Assembly (NCBI GenBank): GCA_003553895.1
Contig: PWFM01000161.1
Span: forward strand, 1-12,482
Direction: 5' to 3'
Origin: Syntrophomonadaceae bacterium
GTDB taxonomy: Bacteria; Bacillota; Dethiobacteria; DTU022
Length of the DNA: 12,482 nucleotides
Position 1 is the first letter of the stretch. Every line of letters starts with the position of its first letter. The notes beneath the pieces were generated by a model. It saw nothing but the letters and a program-made list of their open reading frames with translations. It was not told where the DNA came from and did not search any database. The translations under genes were made by a program, and so were the position numbers. This document shows positions 6,775-12,482 of the stretch, piece after piece.

Positions 6775-7889
6775 AAAAGGTCGGCCTGATTATCAATCCT
6801 GTGGCCGGCATGGGTGGGAAGGTCGGCCTCAAGGGAACGGACGGACCGAAGGTAGTGGAAAAAGCGCGGTCTATGGGGGCCCGGCCCGAATCCGCCGATA
6901 AGGCAACCCTTGCCCTCCAGCCCCTCTCCGCGATCAAGGAAGAGATAACAATAGTTACCTGTCCCGGGGAAATGGGAGAGGACACGGCGCGCCGCTGCGG
7001 TTTTGAGCCTGAACTTGTCTCCGGTATCGGCGACCCGAGCACAGAAGAAGATACTGAGAAGGCGGCAAAAGAAATGCTCGAAAGAGGAGTTGATCTGCTG
7101 CTTTTTGTGGGCGGTGACGGAACGGCGCGCAATATATATAACGCCATAGGCGATGATTCACCGGTGCCGGCGCTGGGGATTCCGGCGGGGGTGAAGATCC
7201 ACTCAGCGGTTTACGCTACCAATCCCCGCAATGCCGGGGAACTGGCAGTGCAGTTTTTAAAAGATGCCGGACTGCCGGTTCGCAGATCAGAAGTTATGGA
7301 TATTGATGAAGATGCTTTCCGGGAAGGCAGGTTATCAGCCCGCCTCTACGGCTACCTGCAGGTACCCTGTTCCGGCGAATTGATGCAGCACCTCAAGGTG
7401 GGCGGGGCGGAAACGGAAGAGTCTGTCCTGGAAGCAATTGCCGAGAATGTTGTCGAAAAAATGGAAGAAAACGTAGTTTATATTGTCGGACCCGGCTCGA
7501 CAATCGGGCCGATCATGACAAAGCTGGGCCTCAGTAACACTCTGCTGGGAGTGGATGTAGTCAAAAATGGCCAGCTTCTTGCCTCCGATGTTAATGAAAA
7601 ACAGCTGCTGGAGCTTATTGAAGGAGAAAAGGCCAAAATAATTGTTACCGTTATTGGAGGCCAGGGTTATATTTTTGGCCGCGGCAACCAGCAGATCAGC
7701 GCTCAAGTGATCAGGAAAGCGGGAAAAGATAACATCATCGTGGTGGCTACCAGGGAAAAAATATTTTCCCTGGAATACGAAAGGTTGCTGGTTGACACCG
7801 GTGATGAAGAAGTAAACAGGATGCTGTGCGGCTACTTGAGGATTGTCACCGGGTATAACGAGGAATTGATGTACAGGGTTACCTGCTAG
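6771..7889 (+). CDS. ATP-NAD kinase family protein (AcoX-like)
   Basis: A 372-residue protein of the long ATP/polyphosphate-NAD kinase family that includes AcoX, which sits beside E3 in acetoin dehydrogenase operons. Seen are INPVAGMGG (8-16), the phosphate-binding GGDGTARN (114-121) shared with NAD, diacylglycerol and 6-phosphofructokinase-type kinases, GIPAGVKIHSAVYATNP (136-152) and the C-terminal VGPGSTIGPI region. It is longer than ordinary NadK (about 260-300), with an insertion between the N-terminal strand and GGDGT and an extended C-terminal domain, both usual for this subgroup. The expected reaction is NAD to NADP, though the AcoX branch is little tested. The ATG overlaps the lpdA stop (6771-6774) and I see no Shine-Dalgarno sequence before it, so it probably depends on translational coupling to lpdA. 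Last gene of this operon. Confidence 0.85.
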   Translation: MKKVGLIINPVAGMGGKVGLKGTDGPKVVEKARSMGARPESADKATLALQPLSAIKEEITIVTCPGEMGEDTARRCGFEPELVSGIGDPSTEEDTEKAAKEMLERGVDLLLFVGGDGTARNIYNAIGDDSPVPALGIPAGVKIHSAVYATNPRNAGELAVQFLKDAGLPVRRSEVMDIDEDAFREGRLSARLYGYLQVPCSGELMQHLKVGGAETEESVLEAIAENVVEKMEENVVYIVGPGSTIGPIMTKLGLSNTLLGVDVVKNGQLLASDVNEKQLLELIEGEKAKIIVTVIGGQGYIFGRGNQQISAQVIRKAGKDNIIVVATREKIFSLEYERLLVDTGDEEVNRMLCGYLRIVTGYNEELMYRVTC

Positions 7890-7912
7890 CCCCTGCATTG
7901 ATAAGAAAAAAG

Positions 7913-7921
7913 TGATATAAT
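7913..7921 (+). promoter_or_regulatory. Extended -10 promoter for the diaphorase operon
   Basis: TGATATAAT is a perfect -10 hexamer (7916-7921) with the upstream TG of an extended -10 element. At 17-nt spacing the -35 position (CTGCAT, 7893-7898) is poor, which extended -10 promoters tolerate. Transcription would start near 7928, about 89 nt before the NuoE-like start, so the mRNA would begin in the G-run of the adjacent hairpin. Confidence 0.6.
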
Positions 7922-7926
7922 CTTAA

Positions 7927-7963
7927 GGGGGGAGCCGGCCTGATTGCCGGGTGCCACCTTTTT
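7927..7963 (+). terminator. Hairpin with T-run between the two operons
   Basis: CCGGC (7935-7939) pairs with GCCGG (7946-7950) around a 6-nt loop. Outer G/C pairs between the G-run (7927-7931) and TGCCACC (7952-7958) extend the stem with mismatches, and TTTTT follows at 7959-7963. It fits a weak intrinsic terminator for the lipoylation/NAD-kinase operon. Because the -10 element lies upstream of it, a transcript from that promoter would carry the hairpin at its very 5' end. Confidence 0.45.
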
Positions 7964-7993
7964 CAATTAGGTTAAAAACAATTAGTTTAAAAA
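7964..7993. repeat. Two tandem 15-bp direct repeats in the leader of the diaphorase operon
   Basis: CAATTAGGTTAAAAA (7964-7978) is followed at once by CAATTAGTTTAAAAA (7979-7993), 14 of 15 bases identical. They lie between the hairpin and the ribosome-binding site. They could be two same-face-offset protein sites or a duplication without function; the sequence does not say which. Confidence 0.7.
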
Positions 7994-8016
7994 AATGATG
8001 ACAGGAGTTGTAATAG

Positions 8017-8562
8017 TTGCAGCTAATGGAAGGCGAGAAGGAAGAAATACTTACCTGCGTTAAAGAAGTCCTCGGCGAAAATTCGAAAACCCATGAAAAC
8101 CTGGTCCCCATTTTACAACAGGTCCAGAAACGGTTGGGTTACCTGCCGGCTCTGGCCATGGATGAAATTGCCGCGGGATTAAAAGTCCCCGCCGTTGATA
8201 TTTACGGTTTGGCGACCTTTTATAATCAGTTTCGCTTGAACCCGCCCGGTAAGCATGAGGTCAAGGTTTGTATGGGCACCGCCTGTTACATGACCGGTGG
8301 TGACATTACCATGGAGTCTTTTGAGCGCCGGATGGACATTAATGAAGGAGAAACAAGCCCGGACAGGCATTACAGCCTGGAACGTGTAGCCTGTGTCGGA
8401 TGTTGCACGCTGGCCCCGGTGGCGGTTATAGACGACAAAGTGGAAGGAAAAGTTACCCCGACCAGGGTCGACGGGATCATGCTGACCCTGGAAGAAGGCC
8501 GGGAAGAAACTGGTATTAATGAAGAAGAGTCGGGGCCGGAAGAGGGGGACGGTAATGGGTAA
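8017..8562 (+). CDS. NuoE/HoxE-like [2Fe-2S] diaphorase subunit
   Basis: A 181-residue thioredoxin-like ferredoxin subunit of NADH dehydrogenase / HydC / HoxE type, which passes electrons to or from the flavin subunit encoded next. After a helical N-terminal domain (about 1-75, with GYLPALAMDEIA and YGLATFYNQF), the cluster ligands are visible as C-x4-C at C85 and C90 (VCMGTACYMTGG) and C-x3-C at C126 and C130 (ACVGCCTLAPV). An acidic tail (158-181) goes somewhat beyond the usual end. The start is TTG at 8017, chosen because AGGAG at 8003-8007 lies 9 nt before it; the ATG at 8026 would be 18 nt away. It overlaps the next gene by 8 nt. The family serves complex I, bifurcating and bidirectional hydrogenases and formate dehydrogenases, so the subunit alone does not identify the complex. 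Confidence 0.9.
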   Translation: MQLMEGEKEEILTCVKEVLGENSKTHENLVPILQQVQKRLGYLPALAMDEIAAGLKVPAVDIYGLATFYNQFRLNPPGKHEVKVCMGTACYMTGGDITMESFERRMDINEGETSPDRHYSLERVACVGCCTLAPVAVIDDKVEGKVTPTRVDGIMLTLEEGREETGINEEESGPEEGDGNG

Positions 8563-10465
8563 AAATGATCCGCAGAAAATATATGAAAATATCAGGGAAG
8601 AAGCCCGGCAGCAGGATCAAAGCAGGCAGGATAAACCTCTGGTCATGGTTGGGACCGCCACCTGCGGCCTGGCTGCGGGAGCAATGCAGGTCAAAGAAGA
8701 TTTTATCCGGGAGATTAAAAATAAAGACCTGAATGCCGAAGTCATAGAGGTAGGCTGCATCGGGCACTGCTATGCCGAACCTCTGGCAATAATTGCTAAA
8801 CCCGGCTTCCCGCCTGTATGTTACGGAAACCTTGACGATGGATTGGTCCACCGGCTGGTCGAAGATTTCCTGGCCGGCGATGATCCTTCCTATGAATACG
8901 CCATGGCTGCCCTGGAGCGTAATGACGAGTTTCCCACTTTCGAGGATTTTCCCCGGGGGGTTTACGAAGAAAAGCTGATCCTGGAGCACTGTGGTTTTAC
9001 AGACTTCAGCAGAATTGACAGTTATATTGCCCGGGGCGGTTACTCGGCTTTAGCAAAATCGCTTTCCGGCGAGCCGGACCATGTCCTTGCTATGATTAAA
9101 GAGGCCAACCTGAGGGGCCGCGGCGGGGCCGGATTTCCAGCCGGCACAAAATGGGAAGCCTGCCTGAATAAAAGCGGGGATGAAAAGTATGTTATATGCA
9201 ACGGCGATGAAGGCGATCCCGGGGCTTTTATGGACCGCAGCGTTTTGGAATCAGATCCGCACCTGGTTATTGAAGGTATGATTTTATGCGCCTATGCCGT
9301 TGGCGCTTCTCAGGGTTATCTTTACATCCGGGCTGAATATCCCCGGGCTGTAGAGCATGTTCGCCATGCGATCAAGCAGGCCGGGGAAAAAGGGCTGCTC
9401 GGTTCTTCTATTTTGGGCACCGGGTTTTCTTTCGACCTGGAAGTTTTCCAGGGATCGGGAGCTTTTATTTGTGGCGAAGCAACCGCCCTGGTCAACTCTA
9501 TGGAAGGCAAAATGGGGATGCCCGAAAGCAGGCCCCCCCGCCTTACAGATCAAGGGTATCGCGGCAAACCGACGGTTCTTAATAATGTCAAGACCTTTGC
9601 ATATGTGCCCCTGATTATTGAACGGGGCCCGGATTGGTTTAAAAGCATTGGTACGCCGGAAAGACCGGGAACGGCTGTTTTCTCCCTTGTTGGCAAGATT
9701 AACAGCACCGGCCTGGTAGAGGTGCCAATGGGCACTACCCTGCGCCAGCTGATTGAAGAGGTGGGTGACGGTTTGCCCGAGGGCTGTGAATTTAAAGCAG
9801 TGCAGATTGGCGGCCCCTCAGGAGGTTGTTTGCCCGAATCTTCCCTTGATGTCCCGATCGATTTTGATTCCCTGCATGAGGCGGGAGCGATAATGGGATC
9901 CGGCGGCCTGGTGGTTATGGACCAGGAAGATTGCATGGTTTCTGTGGCCCGCTATTTCCTTGAATTTACCCAGCACGAATCCTGCGGCAAATGCACTTTC
10001 TGCCGGCTTGGCACTAAACATATGCTGGATATCCTGACCGATATTACCCGGGGTGAAGGTGATCTGGAAACCCTGGAACTTTTAAAGGAGCTTGGTGAAG
10101 ATGTTCGAGACGGCTCACTGTGCAACCTGGGACGGACCGCGCCCAACCCGGTACTGACCACCCTGAGATATTTTTATGACGAATACAAGGCCCACATAGA
10201 AGAAGGGCGTTGTCCCGCCCTGGTATGCCGTGATTTAATCCTGTATTATATCAAGCCCTCAAAATGCAGCAAACTTTGCAACGTGTGTGTGGGAAGCTGT
10301 CCAACAGAAGCCATATACACCAGGGATGATGGTTTAAAAGCAATTGACCAGGAGAAATGTGTGAAATGCGATAACTGCCGGAAAGCCTGCCCAACAGAAT
10401 ACGATGCCGTGCTGCGGCTTTCGCCTCCCGTGCTGCCGGACGAAAAGGAGCGTAAAGCAAAATGA
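8555..10465 (+). CDS. NuoF/HoxF/HydB-like FMN and NAD(P)H-binding subunit with ferredoxin domains
   Basis: A 636-residue flavin subunit. Domains in order: N-terminal thioredoxin-like region with C37, C68 and C72 (TATCGLAAGA, GCIGHCYAEP); FMN/nucleotide core with RGRGGAGFPAGTKW (187-200), CNGDEGDPGAFMDR and FICGEATAL (304-312); N3-type [4Fe-4S] ligands C477, C480, C483 (ESCGKCTFCRLG) and C523; and a C-terminal two-cluster ferredoxin (C571, C575, C578, C582 and C602, C605, C608, C612). This fused layout is that of HydB/HymB/HndC in soluble cytoplasmic complexes, larger than complex I NuoF (about 440). ATG at 8555 follows AGAGGGGG (8541-8548) by 6 nt; an in-frame ATG at 8519 would add 12 residues inside the previous gene. 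Two oddities: Ala309 replaces the second Glu of the CGEET motif, and the first ferredoxin motif has C-x3-C spacing. Whether it uses NADH or NADPH, and whether it bifurcates electrons, is not settled. Confidence 0.93.
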   Translation: MGKNDPQKIYENIREEARQQDQSRQDKPLVMVGTATCGLAAGAMQVKEDFIREIKNKDLNAEVIEVGCIGHCYAEPLAIIAKPGFPPVCYGNLDDGLVHRLVEDFLAGDDPSYEYAMAALERNDEFPTFEDFPRGVYEEKLILEHCGFTDFSRIDSYIARGGYSALAKSLSGEPDHVLAMIKEANLRGRGGAGFPAGTKWEACLNKSGDEKYVICNGDEGDPGAFMDRSVLESDPHLVIEGMILCAYAVGASQGYLYIRAEYPRAVEHVRHAIKQAGEKGLLGSSILGTGFSFDLEVFQGSGAFICGEATALVNSMEGKMGMPESRPPRLTDQGYRGKPTVLNNVKTFAYVPLIIERGPDWFKSIGTPERPGTAVFSLVGKINSTGLVEVPMGTTLRQLIEEVGDGLPEGCEFKAVQIGGPSGGCLPESSLDVPIDFDSLHEAGAIMGSGGLVVMDQEDCMVSVARYFLEFTQHESCGKCTFCRLGTKHMLDILTDITRGEGDLETLELLKELGEDVRDGSLCNLGRTAPNPVLTTLRYFYDEYKAHIEEGRCPALVCRDLILYYIKPSKCSKLCNVCVGSCPTEAIYTRDDGLKAIDQEKCVKCDNCRKACPTEYDAVLRLSPPVLPDEKERKAK

Positions 10466-11118
10466 GCGAAGAAATAACCATTACTATTGACGATCAGAAT
10501 ATCAAAGCCCGCCGGGGAGAAAAATTGCTCTGGGTAGCCCTGGATAATGATATTTATATCCCTCATCTATGCGCTATTAAAGAAGAAGGAAGGCCTAATG
10601 CTTCCTGCCGCCTTTGTTTTGTGGAAATTGAAGGCCTGGAAAGGCCGGTTACAGCCTGCACCAGGAAAGTTGAAGAGGGAATGGTGGTCAACACCAGGAG
10701 TCCGCGTATCGACCGCCTGGTAAAAACCGGTTTCGATCTGCTCCTTTCCGATCATAACCTTAACTGCCGCCAGTGTCCGGCCAACCGCAACTGCGCCCTG
10801 CAGGTTATTGCCAAAAAGAGGAAACTTAAACTGAAGCGCGATCGCTTCAAACCAGTTGACAGGAAATTTGCGCTGGATGACAGCCCTGCTGAATTTGCCT
10901 TTGATCGCAGTCGCTGTGTTTTATGCGGTCAGTGTGTGTGGGCTGACCGGGTTGAAGCCGAGGTGGGGGCGATCGGTTTTACCAAACGAGGCATAAACCG
11001 GGTCGTAACTACCTTTAATGATTTGCCCCTGGCTGATTCTATCTGCACCGAGTGTAAACTCTGCGTAGAGGCCTGCCCGGTAGGCGCCCTTTACTACAAA
11101 GAGGACAAGAAAGCCTGA
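10462..11118 (+). CDS. HoxU-like subunit (N-terminal NuoG module) with variant ferredoxin motif
   Basis: A 218-residue iron-sulfur subunit equal to the N-terminal part of NuoG or HydA. Visible in order: plant-type [2Fe-2S] ligands C37, C49, C52, C66; the His-Cys cluster H98, C102, C105, C111 (DHNLNCRQCPANRNC); and a two-cluster ferredoxin at 152-205. The second ferredoxin motif is complete (C195, C198, C201, C205), but the first reads CVLCGQCVWAD, with Asp162 (GAC, 10945-10947) in place of the fourth cysteine. By ferredoxin logic that ligand belongs to the second cluster. The protein stops just after this domain, like cyanobacterial HoxU, with no H-cluster or molybdopterin domain. It overlaps the previous gene by ATGA (10462-10465), with AAGGAG at 10445-10450. 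It likely forms the electron exit of a soluble three-subunit complex whose partner is not in view. Confidence 0.9.
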   Translation: MSEEITITIDDQNIKARRGEKLLWVALDNDIYIPHLCAIKEEGRPNASCRLCFVEIEGLERPVTACTRKVEEGMVVNTRSPRIDRLVKTGFDLLLSDHNLNCRQCPANRNCALQVIAKKRKLKLKRDRFKPVDRKFALDDSPAEFAFDRSRCVLCGQCVWADRVEAEVGAIGFTKRGINRVVTTFNDLPLADSICTECKLCVEACPVGALYYKEDKKA

Positions 11119-11136
11119 TTATCAAGGCATTTTTTT
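11113..11136 (+). terminator. Short intrinsic terminator at the end of the diaphorase operon
   Basis: GCCT (11113-11116) pairs with AGGC (11125-11128) across an 8-nt loop, then A and seven T residues (11130-11136). The stem begins on the stop codon of the HoxU-like gene. It is short for a terminator, but the T-run is strong. The T-run also forms part of the -35 box of the next promoter. Confidence 0.45.
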
Positions 11137-11162
11137 ACATGCACCCCCGGATATGCTATAAT
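11134..11162 (+). promoter_or_regulatory. Near-consensus sigma-A-type promoter for the asparagine synthetase-like gene
   Basis: TTTACA (11134-11139, five of six to consensus), a 17-nt spacer, and TATAAT (11157-11162, perfect) with an extended TGC just before it. The start of transcription would fall near 11169, giving a leader of about 50 nt. It shows that the last gene is a separate unit from the diaphorase operon. This is the best-looking promoter in the window. Confidence 0.8.
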
Positions 11163-11201
11163 TATATCAAGTCTTCTACACAGGTAGGAGACAAATATTT
11201 T

Positions 11202-11231
11202 ATGGGAGTTGATCGGATATGCCCGGATTAG
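11202..11231 (+). other. Possible 9-codon upstream reading frame (MGVDRICPD) overlapping the asparagine synthetase-like start
   Basis: An ATG at 11202 follows TAGGAG (11185-11190) by 11 nt and runs for nine codons to TAG at 11229-11231, in another frame, across the ATG of the main gene at 11219. The ribosome-binding site is at least as good as that of the main gene. It could be a small leader peptide that tunes translation, or chance in a 50-nt leader. Confidence 0.25.
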
Positions 11232-12482
11232 TGGCCGTGTTTGGTGATGGTGATAAGGAAAATACGGCCGATCTCGATCCATTGATAGAAAAAGTCAAGT
11301 TCCGCGGAACTTGCAGGGAAAAAGACTGTGATGAAGATTGCCAGAGCCTGGCTGTTTTAAATAATGCTTCTCTTGAATATGACCAAGAATCTTCAGCAGC
11401 CCTTGATGGTTATATCGTGTTTTCAGAAGATGAAGGCACTGCCCTGCAGGGCAGTGAAGGAGAAAGCAAGTTTACCGAACTGCTTAAAAAAGAAGGCCTG
11501 TCCTGTTTTGAAAATATGGAAGGTGAATTTGCCCTGGCTTACTTAAGAGAAGATGGAAGCTGTCTCGTGGCAAGAGATCCCTTTGGAGTAAAACCTCTTT
11601 ATTACACAATTAAGGATAAAACTCTTTATATTGCCCCGGAAATAAAAGCCCTGGTTGATCTTGACAGCCCGATCAAGGAAGCCCCGCCAGGCAGCTATTA
11701 TGAGAAGGGCAAAGGCTGGATTCGCTACTACAGCCTGCCAAAAATGTTTAAAAAGAAAAACCTTTCCCTTGATGAAGCCGAAGAAAAAATGCGCCACCTG
11801 CTCTGGCTTGCCGTTGAAGAACGGATGACTGATGTAGACAACGAAGATCTGGGAGTTTATTTAAGCGGGGGGTTAGACAGCAGTGTGGTAGCGGCGCTCG
11901 CTTCCGAAATATCTTCCAAACCGATCAACACCTATACGGTTGGAATTGAAGGGAGCCAGGACATTGAATATGCCGCTATAGTCGCGGAACGGATCGGTTC
12001 AGTCCCGCATGTTTATACTTACCGGCTTGAGGATATGCTGGAAGTTTTGCCTGCGGTGATCTACCACCTTGAGTCATTCGATTGCGCCTATGTGCGCTCA
12101 TCAATCCCCAACTTCCTGGCCGCCCGTTTTGCGGCTAGAGATGGGCGCAAGGTGATGCTTACCGGCGAAGGATCGGATGAAATATTTGCCGGTTACACTT
12201 ATCTCAAAACTCTTGATTCCGAAGAACAGATAACTGCAGAAATCGACAACTTCATCAAAAACTTGAGCCGGACCGGCCTGCAGAGAGTGGACCGGATGAA
12301 TTCCGCCCACGGTCTTGATTGCCGGGTTCCCTTTTTAAAGCCCGCCCTGCTCGAACTGGTCCAGCAGTTTCCCATGGACTGGAAACTGCATGATTTTGAT
12401 TCTGATGAAAGTGAACCGGTGGATAAATGGATTTTAAGAAGGGCTTTTGAAAAAGAACTGGGATCCAAGGTGGCCTGGCGTG
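11219..12482 (+). CDS. AsnB-type asparagine synthetase with degenerate glutaminase domain; 3' end outside window
   Basis: 421 residues are visible before the edge. The C-terminal synthetase domain is intact: PP-loop LSGGLDSS (215-222), TGEGSDEIFAGY (315-326), RVDRMNSAHGLDCRVPFL (about 356-373) and a final D-K-W-I-L-R-R-A-F block, close in order and spacing to E. coli AsnB as I remember it. This domain adenylates aspartate and adds ammonia. The N-terminal Ntn domain (about 1-175) keeps its later half (ENMEGEFALAYL, VARDPFGVKPLYY) but starts Met-Pro-Gly, so the nucleophilic Cys2 is absent, and the NGEIYN motif is replaced by DGYIVF. A cysteine trio (C32, C37, C41) is unusual. ATG 11219 follows GGGAG (11204-11208) by 10 nt. 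It may use free ammonia, or act on another substrate as in beta-lactam synthetases, which also lost this cysteine; the AsnB-like C-terminus favours the first. Confidence 0.85.
   Translation, partial: MPGLVAVFGDGDKENTADLDPLIEKVKFRGTCREKDCDEDCQSLAVLNNASLEYDQESSAALDGYIVFSEDEGTALQGSEGESKFTELLKKEGLSCFENMEGEFALAYLREDGSCLVARDPFGVKPLYYTIKDKTLYIAPEIKALVDLDSPIKEAPPGSYYEKGKGWIRYYSLPKMFKKKNLSLDEAEEKMRHLLWLAVEERMTDVDNEDLGVYLSGGLDSSVVAALASEISSKPINTYTVGIEGSQDIEYAAIVAERIGSVPHVYTYRLEDMLEVLPAVIYHLESFDCAYVRSSIPNFLAARFAARDGRKVMLTGEGSDEIFAGYTYLKTLDSEEQITAEIDNFIKNLSRTGLQRVDRMNSAHGLDCRVPFLKPALLELVQQFPMDWKLHDFDSDESEPVDKWILRRAFEKELGSKVAWR

Noticed and set aside
6771..7889. Diacylglycerol or sphingosine kinase
   Set aside because: Shares GGDGT, but length, GIPAGVKIHSAVYATNP block and E3 neighbour match the AcoX-type NAD kinase family.
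7335..7898. 187-codon minus-strand frame
   Set aside because: Antisense to the NAD kinase homologue, no motif and no convincing ribosome-binding site.
7898..7921. TTGATA plus TATAAT as a -35/-10 pair
   Set aside because: The spacer is 12 nt, far too short; the -10 was kept as an extended -10 element alone.
8017..11118. Part of a membrane complex I operon
   Set aside because: No nuoA-D or nuoH-N genes; the fused ferredoxin domains and short NuoG-like subunit are those of soluble complexes.
1..12482. CRISPR array, tRNA, rRNA, insertion sequence or phage genes
   Set aside because: No regularly spaced repeats, cloverleaf candidates, transposase motifs or flanking inverted repeats were seen on reading both strands.

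Overview
The window reads as a chromosomal segment of an anaerobic bacterium, most likely a Gram-positive Clostridia-type lineage. The basis is a glycine decarboxylase split into two subunits, strong purine-rich Shine-Dalgarno sites, sigma-A-like extended -10 promoters, GTG/TTG starts, tight ATGA overlaps, and genes for oxygen-sensitive radical-SAM and iron-sulfur enzymes. I cannot name the genus. Every gene I can support lies on the + strand. I see no mobile element, CRISPR array, tRNA or rRNA.

Region 1 (1-7889) is a glycine cleavage / lipoylation cluster. It starts inside gcvPA (left end cut), continues into gcvPB, and after a 127-bp gap with a perfect palindrome and a hairpin comes a run of five genes. 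These are two adjacent radical-SAM proteins resembling the two-protein lipoyl synthase LipS1/LipS2 (not the classical LipA), a LipM-like octanoyltransferase, a dihydrolipoamide dehydrogenase (E3/L-protein), and a long AcoX-type ATP-NAD kinase. Together they would put an octanoyl group on GcvH (H-protein, presumably upstream), sulfurate it to lipoyl, run glycine decarboxylation through the P-protein, and reoxidise dihydrolipoyl with a pyridine nucleotide. The E3 carries the glutathione-reductase-type NADP fingerprint (GxGxxA plus two arginines), and the next gene makes NADP from NAD. This suggests an NADP-linked glycine cleavage/synthase system.

Region 2 (7890-11136) has its own promoter and encodes a three-subunit NuoE/NuoF/NuoG-N-terminal (HoxEFU-like) diaphorase: a [2Fe-2S] thioredoxin-like subunit, an FMN/NAD(P)H subunit with extra ferredoxin domains, and a short HoxU-like subunit. 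No hydrogenase, formate dehydrogenase or transhydrogenase catalytic subunit follows, so the electron acceptor is unknown. Several cofactor-site residues depart from the usual pattern.

Region 3 (11134-12482) has a near-consensus promoter and the start of an AsnB-type asparagine synthetase whose N-terminal glutaminase domain has lost the catalytic cysteine (Met-Pro-Gly instead of Met-Cys-Gly). It runs off the right edge.
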